A stretch of 64,000 nucleotides of DNA from Lutraria lutraria. Its lineage: Eukaryota > Mollusca > Bivalvia > Venerida > Mactridae. The translations under genes and the position numbers were made by a program. The notes below the pieces were generated by a model. That model worked only from the letters and a program-made list of their open reading frames with translations, was not told where the DNA came from and made no database searches. Below, piece after piece: positions 14,106 through 27,375 of the stretch (position 1 is the stretch's first letter; each line of letters opens with the position of its first letter). The stretch lies in the NCBI GenBank assembly GCA_964023205.1, contig OZ026848.1, forward strand, positions 3,152,501-3,216,500, written 5' to 3'.

Positions 14106-17100
14106 CACTCAGTATGTATTTGATACTGTGTATTGGTCTCTTGATAAACAATCAAAATGGTCAATATCTATGACTGAAATGCTTGGTATGCAAGGAGCGG
14201 ATCTTGTGTACTTTTTCATGGTCAAAATTCTAGAACAAACGCAGATGAGAAAATTTGTAAACAAAAATGCCGTTACTAAACTATCAACATGGTCAATATC
14301 TATGACGGAAATGCTTGGTATTCAAGGGGCGGATCTTGTGTACTTTTTCATAGTCAAAATTCTAGACCAAATGATGAGAAAAACTTGTAAACAACAAGCC
14401 GTTACCCATATTGTATAATGCTCAATTGACATACACCATGCATAATAATTCATTAGACTAGTTTCGCCTACAAAAACGTTTAGAACTGTGTTGAAACCGT
14501 GAATGTGAAAAAATAATATAATGAGTGTATATGATGAGACTATTTTGTAAATATCATGCGCGCTACGCATATTTTATGCAAAGTATGTAGCATTGAAAAT
14601 CATTCAAAGTTTTGAAATAAACGTTGTTCATCAATAGACTCATGTGTTGAAAGACTTTTGTATCTCTTTGTTTACATGTGCGGATAAAAGAACACGCCAA
14701 ATCGTAAATAACTAAGAACAGAATACATTTCTGTCGCGGGATTGTGCGCGTATTCTACGGATAAATTATGGTTTCAATTTAAATACAAAATTTGATTTCT
14801 AACAGATCGAATTGAGGACATTTATATCCTCTTACACCATATATATATATCTGTGACACTTTGTGTATTGGATATCGTGTATTGGTTCATTATCAGCATG
14901 TAAAATACATGTGTTCAAGCCGCGGGTCTGTTTACTTATTTTATCTACATTTTAAATGATGAAATATACTTAGATCAGATATATAATTATCATTCCCAAC
15001 AAGTTATAATAGTAATAATTTATCTGAGCTGATTAGGTTGCAAAGATTTGTAAATATCTAATCACAAATGAATATAAGTCGCGGGATTTTGGCGTATTTC
15101 ACGGAAAAATCAGGTTTTCTTTTTAAATACAAATTGTAACTTGTAATACATCGAAATGAAGAAATAACAACTTTAAACACAAGTTAATATCGCGCACTCA
15201 GTATGTATTTGATACTGTGTATTGGTCTCTTGATAAACAATCAAAATGGTCAATATCTGTGACTGAAATGCTTGGTATGCAAGGAGCGGATCTTGTGTAC
15301 TTTTACATGGTCAAAATTCTAGACCAAATAATGAGAAAATTTGTAAACAAAAATGCCGTTACTAAACTATCAACATGGTCAATATCTATGACGGAAATGC
15401 TTGGTATTCAAGGGGCGGATCTTGTGTACTTTTTCATAGTCAAAATTCTAGACCAAATGATGAGAAAAACTTGTAAACAACAAGCCGTTACTCATATTGT
15501 ATAATGTTCAATTGACATACACCATGCATCATAATTCATTAGACTAGTTTCGCCTACAAAAACGTTCAGAATTGTGTTGAAACCGTGAATGTGAAAAAAT
15601 AATATTATGAGTGTATATGATGAGACTATTTTGTAAATATCATGCGCGCTACGCATATTTTATGCAAAGTATGTAGCATTGAAAATCATTCAAAGTTTTG
15701 AAATATACGTTTGTAATCAATAGACTCATGTGTTGAAAGACTTTTGTATCTCTTTGTTTACATGTGCGGATAAAAGAACACACCAAATCGTAAATAACTA
15801 AGTACAGAATACATTTCTGTCGCGGGATTGTGCGCGTATTTTACGGATAAATTATGGTTTCAATCTAAATACAAAATATGATTTCTAACAGATCGAATTG
15901 AGGACATTTATATCCTTTTACACCATATATATATATCTGTGACACTTTGTGTATTGAATATCGTGTATTGGTTCATTATCAGTATGTAAAATACATGTGT
16001 TTAAGCCGCGGGTCTGTTTACTTATTTTATCTACATTTTAAATGATGAAATATACTTAGATCAGATATATAATTATCATTCCCAACAATTTATAATAATA
16101 ATAATTTATCTGAGCTGATCAGGTTGCAAAGATTTGTAAATATCTAATAACAAATGAATATAAGTCGCGGGATTTTGGCGTATTTCACGGAAAAATCAGG
16201 TTTTCTTTTTAAATACAAATTGTAACTTGTAATACATCGAAATGAAGAAATAACAACTTTAAACACAAGTTAATATCGCGCACTCAGTATGTATTTGATA
16301 CTGTGTATTGGTCTCTTGATAAACAATCAAAATGGTCAATATCTGTGACTGAAATGCTTGGTATGCAAGGAGCGGATCTTGTGTACTTTTACATGGGCAA
16401 AATTCTAGACCAAATGATGAGAAAATTTGTAAACAAAAATGCCGTTACTAAAATATCAACGTGGCCAATATCTATGACGGAAATGCTTGGTATTCAAGGG
16501 GCGGATCTTGTGTACTTTTTCATAGTCAAAATTCTAGACCAAATGATGAGAAAAACTTGTAAACAACAAGCCGTTACTCATATTGTATAATGTTCAATTG
16601 ACATACACAATGCATCATAATTCATTAGACAAGTTTCGCCTACAGAAACGTTCAGAACTGTGTTGAAACCGTGAATGTGAAATAATATAATGAGTGTATA
16701 TAATGAGACTATTTTGTAAATATCATGCGCGCTACGCATATTTTATGCAAAGTATGCAGCATTGAAAATCATTCAAACGTTTGAAATATACGTCTGTAAT
16801 AAATAGACTCATGCGTTGAAAGACTTTTGTATCTCTTTGTTTACATGTGCTGATAAAAGAACACGCCAAATCGTAAATAACTAAGGACAGAAAACATTTC
16901 TGTCGCGGGATTGTGCGCGTATTTTACGGATAAATTATGGTTTCAATTTAAATACAAAATTTGATTTCTAACAGATCGAATTGAGGACATTTATATCCTC
17001 TTACACGACATATATATATCTGTGACACTTTGTGTATTGAATATCGTGTATTGGTTCATTATCAGTATGTAAAATACATGTGTTCAAGCCGCGGGTCTGT

Positions 17101-20100
17101 TTACTTATTTTTTCTACATTTTAAATGATGAAATATACTTAGATCGGATATATATCATTCCCAACAATTTATAATAATAATAATTTATCTGAGCTGATAA
17201 GGTTGCAAAAATTTGTAAATATCAACTAACAAATGAATATAAGTCGCGGGGTTTTTGGCGTATTTCACGGAAAAATCAGGTTTTCTTTTTAAATAGAAAT
17301 TGTTACTGGTAATATATCGAAAGAAGAAATAACAACTTTAATCACAAGTAAATATCGAATACTCAGTATGTATTTGATACTGTGTAATGGTCTCTTGATA
17401 AACAATCAAAATGGTCAATATCTGTGACTGAAATGCTTGGTATGCAAGGAGCGGATCTTGTGTACTTTTTTATGGTCAAAATTCTGGACCAAATAATGAG
17501 AAAATTTGTAAACAAAAAAGCTGTAGTGTACTCATGTTTCTTGATAAACTATCAACGTGGTCAATATCCATGACGTAAATGCTTGGTATTCAAGGGGCGG
17601 ATCTTGTGTACTTTTTCATAGTCAAAATTCTAGACCAAATGATGAGAAAACTTGTAAACAACAAGCCCTTACTCATATTGTATGATGTTCAATTGACATA
17701 CAACATGCATAATAATTCATTAGACTAGTTTCGCCTACAAAAACGTTCAGAACTATGTTGAAACCGTGAATGTGAAAAAATAATATAATGAGTGTATATG
17801 ATGAGACTATTTTGTAAATATCATGCGCGCTACGCATATTTTATGCAAAGTATGTAGCATTGAAAATCATTCAAAGTTTTGAAATAAACGTTGTTCATCA
17901 ATAGACTCATGTGTTGAAAGACTTTTGTATCTCTTTGTTTACATGTGCGGATATAAGAACACGCCAAATCGTAAATAACTAAGGAAAGAATACATTTCTG
18001 TCGCGGGATTGTGCGCGTATTCTACGGATAAATTATGGTTTCAATTTAAATACAAAATTTGATTTCTAACAGATCGAATTGAGGACATTTATATCCTCTT
18101 ACACCATATATATATATCTGTGACACTTTGTGTATTGAATATCGTGTATTGGTTCATTATCAGCATGTAAAATACATGTGTTCAAGCCGCGGGTCTGTTT
18201 ACTTATTTTATCTACATTTTAAATGATGAAATATACTTAGATCAGATATATAATTATCATTCCCAACAATTTATAATAGTAATAATTTATCTGAGCTGAT
18301 TAGGTTGCAAAGATTTGTAAATATCTAATCACAAATGAATATAAGTCGCGGGATTTTGGCGTATTTCACGGAAAAATCAGGTTTTCTTTTTAAATACAAA
18401 TTGTAACTTGTAATACATCGAAATGAAGAAATAACAACTTTAAACACAAGTTAATATCGCGCACTCAGTATGTATTTGATACTGTGTATTGGTCTCTTGA
18501 TAAACAATCAAAATGGTCAATATCTGTGACTGAAATGCTTGGTATGCAAGGAGCGGATCTTGTGTACTTTTTCATAGTCAAAATTCTAGACCAAATGATG
18601 AGAAAAACTTGTAAACAACAAGCCGTTATCCATATTGTATAATGTTCAATTGACATACACCATGCATAATAATTCATTAGACTAGTTTCGCCTACGAAAA
18701 CGTTCAGAACTGTGTTGAAACCGTGAATGTAAAAAATAATATAATGAGTGTATATGATGAGACTATTTTGTAAATATCATGCGCGCTACGCATATTTTAT
18801 GCAAAGTATGTAGCATTGAAAATCATTCAAAGTTTTGAAATATACGTTGGTAATCAATAGACTCATGCGTTGAAAGACTTTTGTATCTCTTTGTTTACAT
18901 GTGCGGATAAAAGAACACACCAAATCGTAAATAACTAAGGACAGAATACATTTCTGTCGCGGGATTGTGCGCGTATTTTTCGGATAAATTATGGTTTCAA
19001 TTTAAATACAAAATTTGATTTCTAACAGATCGAATTGAGGACATTTATATCCTCTTACACGACATATATATATCTGTGACACTTTGTGTATTGAATATCG
19101 TCTATTGGTTCATTCTCAGTATGTAAAATACATGTGTTCATGCCGCGGGTCTGTGTACTTATTTTATCTACATTTTAAATGATGAAATATACTTTAATAG
19201 ATCGGATATATATCATTCCCAACAATTTATAATAATAATAATTTATCTGAGCTGATAAGGTTGCAAAAATTTGTAAATATCTAATAAGAAATGAATAGAA
19301 GTCGCGGTTTTTTTGGCGTATTTCACGGAAAAATCAGGTTTTCTTTTTAAATACAAATTGTACTTGTAATATATCGAAATGAAGAAATAACAACTTTAAA
19401 CACAAGTTAATATCGCGCACACAGTATGTATTTGATACTGTGTATTGGTCTCTTGATAAACAATCAAAATGGTCAATATCTGTGACTGAAATGCTTGGTA
19501 TGCAAGGAGCGGATCTTGTGTACTTTTACATGGTCAAAATTCTAAACCAAATGATGAGAAAATTTGTAAACAAAAAAGCCGTTACTAAACTATCAACATG
19601 GTCGATATCTATGACGGAAATGCTTGGTATTCAAGGGGCGGATCTTGTGTACTTTTTCATAGTCAAAATTTTAGACCAAATGATGAGAAAAACTTGTAAA
19701 CAACAAGCCGTTACTCATATTGTATAATGTTCAATTGACATACACAATGCATCATAATTCATTAGACTAGTTTCGCCTACAGAAACGTTCAGAACTGTGT
19801 TGAAACCGTGAATGTGAAATAATATAATGAGTGTATATAATGAGACTATTTTGTAAATATCATGCGCTACGCATATTTTATGCAAAGTATGTAGCATTGA
19901 AAATCATTCAAAATTTTGAAACATACGTTTGTAATCAATAGACTCATGCGTTGAAAGACTTTTGTATCTCTTTGTTTACATGTGCGGATAAAAGAACACG
20001 CCAAATCGTAAATAACTAAGGACAGAATACATTTCTGTCGCGGGATTGTGCGCGTATTTTACGGATAAATTATGGTTTCAATTTAAATACAAAATTTGAT

Positions 20101-20500
20101 TTCTAACAGATCGAATTGAGGACATTTATATCCTCTTACACGACATATATATATATCTGTGACACTTTGTGTATTGAATATCGTGTATTGGTTCATTATC
20201 AGTATGTAAAATACATGTGTTCAAGCCGCGGATCTATTTACTTATTTTATCTACATTTTAAATGATGAAATATACTTAGATCGGATATATATCATTCCCA
20301 AAAATTTATAATAATAATAATTTATCTGAGCTGATTAGGTTGCAAAGATTTGTAAATATCTAATAACAAATGAATATAAGTCCCGGGATTTTTGCGTATT
20401 TCACGGAAAAATCAGGTTTTCTTTTTAAATACAAATTGTAACTTGTTATACAACGAAATGGAGAAATAACAACTTTAAACACAAGTTAATATCGTGCACT
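14106..20500. repeat. SatA units 14-19, duplicated block with unit losses
   Basis: Units with anchors 14128, 15217, 16303, 17382, 18484 and 19440 reproduce the order of units 5-13 but with units missing. Unit 14 matches unit 5, including the GCAGATG insertion. Unit 15 begins like unit 6 and ends like unit 7. Unit 16 matches unit 8, and unit 17 matches unit 9, including the 19-bp extra. Unit 18 begins after a unit-9-type flank but is the short one-sub-repeat form of unit 11, as if unit 10 had been deleted. The constant offset changes from 8,679 to 7,592 bp across that point, a difference of one unit. Confidence 0.85.
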
Positions 20501-21729
20501 CAGTATGTATTTGATACTGTGTATTGGTCTCTTGATAAACAATCAAAATGGTCAATATCTATGACTGAAATGCTTGGTATGCAAGGAGCGGATCTTGTGT
20601 ACTTTTTCATGGTCAAAATTCTAGACCAAATAATGAGAAAATTTGTAAACAAAAAAGCCGTTCTGTACTCATGTTTCTTGATAAACTATCAACGTGGTCA
20701 ATATCTATGACGGAAATGCTTGGTATTCAAGGGGCGGATCTTGTGTACTTTTTCATGGTCAAAATTCTAGACCAAATGATGAGAAAAACGTGTAAACAAC
20801 AAGCCGTTACCCATATTGTATAATGTTCAATTGACATACACCATGCATAATAATTCATTAGACTAGTTTCGCCTACAAAAACGTTCAGAACTGTGTTGAA
20901 ACCGTGAATGTGAAAAAATAATATAATGAGTGTATATGATGAAACTATTTTGTAAATATCATGCGCGCTACGCATATTTTATGCAAAGTATGTAGCATTG
21001 AAAATCATTCAAAGTTTTGAAATAAACGTTGTTCACCAATAGACTCATGTGTTGAAAGACTTTTGTATCTCTTTGTTTACATGTGCGGATAAAAGAACAC
21101 GCCAAATCGTAAATAACTAAGGACAGAATACATTTCTGTCGCGGGATTGTGCGCGTATTTTACGGATAAATTATGGTTTCAATTTAAATACAAAATTTGA
21201 TTTCTAACAGATCGAATTGAGGACATTTATATCCTCTTACACGACATATATTATATCTGTGACACTTTGTGTATTGAATATCGTGTATTGGTTCATTATC
21301 AGTATGTAAAATACATGTGTTCAAGCCGCGGGTCTGTTTACTTATTTTATCTACATTTTAAATGATGAAATATACTTAGATCGGATATATATCATTCCCA
21401 ACAATTTATAATAATAATAATTTATCTGAGCTGATAAGGTTGCAAAAATTTGTAAATATCTACTAACAAATGAATATAAGTCGCGGGTTTTTTGGCGTAT
21501 TTCACGGAAAAATCAGGTTTTCTTTTTAAATAGAAATTGTTACTTGTAATATATCGAAAGAAGAAATAACAACTTTAATCACAAGTAAATATCGAACACT
21601 CAGTATGTATTTGATACTGTGTAATGGTCTCTTGATAAACAATCAAAATGGTCAATATCTGTGACTGAAATGCTTGGTATGCAAGTAGCGGATCTTGTGT
21701 ACTTTTTTATGGTCAAAATTCTAGACCAA
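20501..21729. repeat. SatA unit 20 and start of unit 21
   Basis: Unit 20 (anchor 20519) has the 19-bp longer sub-repeat junction and a GTGTAAACAAC variant (ACGTGTAAAC in place of ACTTGTAAAC). Unit 21 (anchor 21619) starts with the TGTGTAATGG anchor and a private GCAAGTAGCGG change. It then leads into the dimeric higher-order repeat. Confidence 0.85.
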
Positions 21730-23914
21730 ATGATGAGAAAATTTGTAAACAAAAAAAGCCGTTACTAAACTATCAACATGGTAAATATCTATGACGGAAA
21801 TGCTTGGTATTCAAGGGGCGGATCTTGTGTACTTTTTCATAGTCAAAATTCTAGACCAAATGATGAGAAAACTTGTAAACAACAAGCCCTTACTCATATT
21901 GTATGATGTTCAATTGACATACAACATGCATAATAATTCATTAGACTAGTTTCGCCTACAAAAACGTTCAGAACTATGTTGAAACCGTGAATGTGAAAAA
22001 ATAATATAATGAGTGTATATGATGAGACTATTTTGTAAATATCATGCGCGCTACGCATATTTTATGCAAAGTATGTAGCATTGAAAATCATTCAAAGTTT
22101 TGAAATATACGTTGTTCATCAATAGACTCATGTGTTGAAAGACTTTTGTATCTCTTTGTTTACATGTGCGGATAAAAGAACACGCCAAATCGTAAATAAC
22201 TAAGGAAAGAATACATTTCTGTCGCGGGATTGTGCGCGTATTCTACGGATAAATTATGGTTTCAATTTAAATACAAAATTTGATTTCTAACAGATCGAAT
22301 TGAGGACATTTATATCCTCTTACACCATATATATATATCTGTGACACTTTGTGTATTGAATATCGTGTATTGGTTCATTATCAGCATGTAAAATACATGT
22401 GTTCAAGCCGCGGGTCTGTTTACTTATTTTATCTACATTTTAAATGATGAAATATACTTAGATCAGATATATAATTATCATTCCCAACAATTTATAATAG
22501 TAATAATTTATCTGAGCTGATTAGGTTGCAAAGATTTGTAAATATCTAATCACAAATGAATATAAGTCGCGGGATTTTGGCGTATTTCACGGAAAAATCA
22601 GGTTTTCTTTTTAAATACAAATTGTAACTTGTAATACATCGAAATGAAGAAATAACAACTTTAAACACAAGTTAATATCGCGCACTCAGTTTGTATTTGA
22701 TACTGTGTATTGGTCTCTTGATAAACAATCAAAATGGTCAATATCTGTGACTGAAATGCTTGGTATGCAAGGAGCGGATCTTGTGTACTTTTACATGGTC
22801 AAAATTCTAGACCAAATGATGAGAAAATTTGTAAACAAAAAAGCCGTTCTGTACTCATGTTTCTTGATTAACTATCAACGTGGTCAATATCTATGACGGA
22901 AATGCTTGGTATTTAAGGGGCGGATCTTGTGTACTTTTTCATGGTCAAAATTCTAGACCAAATGATGAGAAAAACGTGTAAACAACAAGCCGTTACCCAT
23001 ATTGTATAATGTTCAATTGACATACACCATGCATAATAATTCATTAGACTAGTTTCGCCTACAAAAACGTTCAGAACTGTGTTGAAACCGTGAATGTGAA
23101 AAAATAATATAATGAGTGTATATGATGAAACTATTTTGTAAATATCATGCGCGCTACGCATATTTTATGCAAAGTATGTAGCATTGAAAATCATTCAAAG
23201 TTTTGAAATAAACGTTGTTCACCAATAGACTCATGTGTTGAAAGACTTTTGTATCTCTTTGTTTACATATGCGGATAAAAGAACACACCAAATCGTAAAT
23301 ACCTAAGGACAGAATACATTTCTGTCGCGGGATTGTGCGCGTATTTTACGGATAAATTATGGTTTCAATTTAAATACAAAATTTGATTTCTAACAGATCG
23401 AATTGAGGACATTTATATCCTCTTACACGACATATATATATCTGTGACACTTTGTGTATTGAATATCGTCTATTGGTTCATTCTCAGTATGTAAAATACA
23501 TGTGTTCATGCCGCGGGTCTGTTTACTTATTTTATCTACATTTTAAATGATGAAATATACTTAGATCGGATATATATCATTCCCAACAATTTATAATAAT
23601 AATAATTTATCTGAGCTGATAAGGTTGCAAAAATTTGTAAATATCTAATAAGAAATGAATAGAAGTCGCGGGTTTTTTGGCGTATTTCACGGAAAAATCA
23701 GGTTTTCTTTTTAAATACAAAGTGTACTTGTAATATATCGAAATGAAGAAATAACAACTTTAAACACAAGTTAATATCGCGCACACAGTGTGTATTTGAT
23801 ACTGTGTATTGGTCTCTTGATAAACAATCAAAATGGTCAATATCTGTGACTGAAATGCTTGGTATGCAAGGAGCGGATCTTGTGTCCTTTTTTATGGTCA
23901 AAATTCTAAACCAA
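21730..23914. repeat. SatA 2,185-bp dimer, copy 1
   Basis: Two-unit higher-order repeat combining a 1,086-bp type unit and a 1,099-bp type unit. It is repeated at a fixed offset of 2,185 bp. Diagnostic shared changes include CAGTTTGTATTTG before anchors 22705 and 24890, GGTATTTAAGGG, TTGATTAACTATC, and TTTACATATGCGG in place of TTTACATGTGCGG. Confidence 0.92.
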
Positions 23915-26186
23915 ATGATGAGAAAATTTGTAAACAAAAAAAGCCGTTACTAAACTATCAACATGGTAAATATCTATGACGGAAATGCTTGGTATTCAAG
24001 GGGCGGATCTTGTGTACTTTTTCATAGTCAAAATTCTAGACCAAATGATGAGAAAACTTGTAAACAACAAGCCCTTACTCATATTGTATGATGTTCAATT
24101 GACATACAACATGCATAATAATTCATTAGACTAGTTTCGCCTACAAAAACGTTCAGAACTATGTTGAAACCGTGAATGTGAAAAAATAATATAATGAGTG
24201 TATATGATGAGACTATTTTGTAAATATCATGCGCGCTACGCATATTTTATGCAAAGTATGTAGCATTGAAAATCATTCAAAGTTTTGAAATATACGTTGT
24301 TCATCAATAGACTCATGTGTTGAAAGACTTTTGTATCTCTTTGTTTACATGTGCGGATAAAAGAACACGCCAAATCGTAAATAACTAAGGAAAGAATACA
24401 TTTCTGTCGCGGGATTGTGCGCGTATTCTACGGATAAATTATGGTTTCAATTTAAATACAAAATTTGATTTCTAACAGATCGAATTGAGGACATTTATAT
24501 CCTCTTACACCATATATATATATCTGTGACACTTTGTGTATTGAATATCGTGTATTGGTTCATTATCAGCATGTAAAATACATGTGTTCAAGCCGCGGGT
24601 CTGTTTACTTATTTTATCTACATTTTAAATGATGAAATATACTTAGATCAGATATATAATTATCATTCCCAACAATTTATAATAGTAATAATTTATCTGA
24701 GCTGATTAGGTTGCAAAGATTTGTAAATATCTAATCACAAATGAATATAAGTCGCGGGATTTTGGCGTATTTCACGGAAAAATCAGGTTTTCTTTTTAAA
24801 TACAAATTGTAACTTGTAATACATCGAAATGAAGAAATAACAACTTTAAACACAAGTTAATATCGCGCACTCAGTTTGTATTTGATACTGTGTATTGGTC
24901 TCTTGATAAACAATCAAAATGGTCAATATCTGTGACTGAAATGCTTGGTATGCAAGGAGCGGATCTTGTGTACTTTTACATGGTCAAAATTCTAGACCAA
25001 ATGATGAGAAAATTTGTAAACAAAAAAGCCGTTCTGTACTCATGTTTCTTGATTAACTATCAACGTGGTCAATATCTATGACGGAAATGCTTGGTATTTA
25101 AGGGGCGGATCTTGTGTACTTTTTCATGGTCAAAATTCTAGACCAAATGATGAGAAAAACGTGTAAACAACAAGCCGTTACCCATATTGTATAATGTTCA
25201 ATTGACATACACCATGCATAATAATTCATTAGACTAGTTTCGCCTACAAAAACGTTCAGAACTGTGTTGAAACCGTGAATGTGAAAAAATAATATAATGA
25301 GTGTATATGATGAAACTATTTTGTAAATATCATGCGCGCTACGCATATTTTATGCAAAGTATGTAGCATTGAAAATCATTCAAAGTTTTGAAATAAACGT
25401 TGTTCACCAATAGACTCATGTGTTGAAAGACTTTTGTATCTCTTTGTTTACATATGCGGATAAAAGAACACACCAAATCGTAAATACCTAAGGACAGAAT
25501 ACATTTCTGTCGCGGGATTGTGCGCGTATTTTACGGATAAATTATGGTTTCAATTTAAATACAAAATTTGATTTCTAACAGATCGAATTGAGGACATTTA
25601 TATCCTCTTACACGACATATATATATCTGTGACACTTTGTGTATTGAATATCGTCTATTGGTTCATTCTCAGTATGTAAAATACATGTGTTCATGCCGCG
25701 GGTCTGTTTACTTATTTTATCTACATTTTAAATGATGAAATATACTTAGATCGGATATATATCATTCCCAACAATTTATAATAATAATAATTTATCTGAG
25801 CTGATAAGGTTGCAAAAATTTGTAAATATCTAATAAGAAATGAATAGAAGTCGCGGGTTTTTTGGCGTATTTCACGGAAAAATCAGGTTTTCTTTTTAAA
25901 TACAAAGTGTACTTGTAATATATCGAAATGAAGAAATAACAACTTTAAACACAAGTTAATATCGCGCACACAGTGTGTATTTGATACTGTGTATTGGTCT
26001 CTTGATAAACAATCAAAATGGTCAATATCTGTGACTGAAATGCTTGGTATGCAAGGAGCGGATCTTGTGTCCTTTTTTATGGTCAAAATTCTAAACCAAA
26101 TGATGAGAAAATTTGTAAACAAAAAAAGCCGTTACTAAACTATCAACATGGTAAATATCTATGACGGAAATGCTTGGTATTCAAGG
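23915..26186. repeat. SatA 2,185-bp dimer, copy 2
   Basis: Second dimer copy, essentially identical to the first until near 26,190. There the sequence switches to another unit type (CTTATGTAC, then CAAACGATGAG), which marks a recombination or conversion edge. The near identity of the two copies makes this among the youngest expansions in the array. Confidence 0.9.
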
Positions 26187-26787
26187 GGCGGATCTTATGT
26201 ACTTTTTCATAGTCAAAATTCTAGACCAAACGATGAGAAAAACTTGTAAACAACAAGCCGTTACTCATATTGTATAATGTTCAATTGACATACACCATGC
26301 ATAATAATTCATTAGACTAGTTTCGCCTACAAAAACGTTCAGAATTGTGTTGAAACCGTGAATGTGAAAAAATAATATAATGAGTGTATATGATGAGACT
26401 ATTTTGTAAATATCATGCGCGCTACGCATATTTTATGCAAAGTATGTAGCATTGAAAATCATACAAAGTTTTGAAATATACGTTGGTAATCAATAGACTC
26501 ATGCGTTGAAAGACTTTTGTATCTCTTTGTTTACATGTGCGGATAAAAGAACACGCCAAATCGTAAATAACTAAGGACAGAATACATTTCTGTCGCGGGA
26601 TTGTGCGCGTATTTTACGGATAAATTATGGTTTCAATTTAAATACAAAATTTGATTTCTAACAGATCGAATTGAGGACATTTATATCCTCTTACACGACA
26701 TATATATATCTGTGACACTTTGTGTATTGAATATCGTGTATTGGTTCATTATCAGTATGTAAAATACATGTGTTCAAGCCGCGGGTC
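26187..26787. repeat. Truncated terminal SatA unit and array edge
   Basis: The last unit (25) runs normally to the GCCGCGGGTC landmark. Where other units continue TGTTTACTTATTTTATC, this one changes abruptly to TTTCCTAGTAAAC. The final ~300 bp of a unit are therefore missing. There is no gradual decay at this edge, which suggests a clean breakpoint or an insertion junction. Confidence 0.9.
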
Positions 26788-26930
26788 TTTCCTAGTAAAC
26801 TAATCCATGTCATTGTAATAATCCGACACGCAAATTTCATGAAAATAATTAGTTTATTATCGTCATAATGAATTAATAAATACTATGAAAAATAAATGGA
26901 TCACCCTGTCGCGCATGTCTGAATAATTAT
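26788..26930. other. AT-rich spacer next to the SatA edge
   Basis: About 140 bp of AT-rich sequence between the array edge and the interspersed element that follows. I see no gene, RNA or repeat signature in it. Confidence 0.5.
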
Positions 26931-27375
26931 CCATAGTACTTTAAGTATAAGAAAGAACGTAATTTGTTCAAAATTTCAAAAAAATCAAAAATAATTTCTT
27001 CCTATTCCTAAAAAAATAGTGCAAGTGAAGTTAAATTATGTGTGGGCCCCTATCATTGTGGTAGTTAAGTGCTGTGATCAAGAAAATGCCACCTACTTCG
27101 TAAAATTAATCCTATTATTCCAATAGATATATTCCTAAATTCCTATTTCCTAACCACAAATATATAACACAATAAGCACAAACACTATGCACATTTCACT
27201 AAGCACAAACACTATGCACCTTTCACTAAGCACAAACACCATGCACATTCACTAAGCACAAACACTAAACACTTAGCACAATTATAAACGCTTTTCTAAA
27301 ACTATTTTTTTCACTTGGAAATCTCGTAGAACACAGAACTGCTATACCCTGAAATTGGATGGTAAATCAGTTAAC
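26931..27375 (+). repeat. Interspersed element E1, + copy (inverted partner at 56.6-57.0 kb)
   Basis: The block runs from GAATAATTAT through TTTCTTCCTA, GTGAAGTTAAATTATGTG, CTATCATTGTG, CCACCTACTTCGT and a short array of CACTAAGCACAAACACT units, to CCTGAAATTGGATGG and TAAATCAGTTA. The reverse complement of 56,554-56,981 shows the same landmarks in the same order. A third, partial match (CCTGAAATTGAATGGTAAAA) is at 30,119. No coding frame is evident. This fits a non-autonomous mobile element. The class is unknown, because I found no clear terminal repeats or target duplication. Confidence 0.8.
27180..27285. repeat. Short tandem repeat CACTAAGCACAAACACTATG, ~4 copies
   Basis: About four copies of a ~24-bp unit (core TAAGCACAAACAC followed by TATGCAC or equivalent) inside element E1. 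The inverted E1 copy has its own shorter version (TGTGCTTAGTGAT units at 56,690-56,745), so this is part of the element and not an independent microsatellite. Confidence 0.8.

Larger units (their letters stand above)
1..26787. repeat. SatA: ~1,086-bp satellite array, 25 units
   Basis: Long tandem array. Taking the word TGTGTATTGG (or TGTGTAATGG) as an anchor, units begin near 26, 1112, 2198, 3284, 4363, 5452, 6538, 7624, 8703, 9805, 10892, 11848, 13059, 14128, 15217, 16303, 17382, 18484, 19440, 20519, 21619, 22705, 23804, 24890 and 25989. Most spacings are 1,079-1,089 bp. Outliers are 956 bp (units 11 and 18), 1,211 bp (unit 12) and 1,099-1,102 bp (units 9, 17, 20, 22, 24), and internal sub-repeat gain or loss explains them. 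Every unit carries CpG-containing landmarks in an AT-rich background: GAGCGGATC, GCGCGCTACGC, GTCGCGGGATT (twice) and GCCGCGGGTC. The array is open at the left window edge and stops inside unit 25. I see no convincing gene in it. A centromeric, subtelomeric or interstitial location cannot be decided from the sequence. Confidence 0.97.

Noticed and set aside
27180..27285. A CRISPR-like or regulatory iteron array
   Set aside because: Only about four contiguous imperfect units without spacers. It is part of element E1 and also present in its inverted copy.
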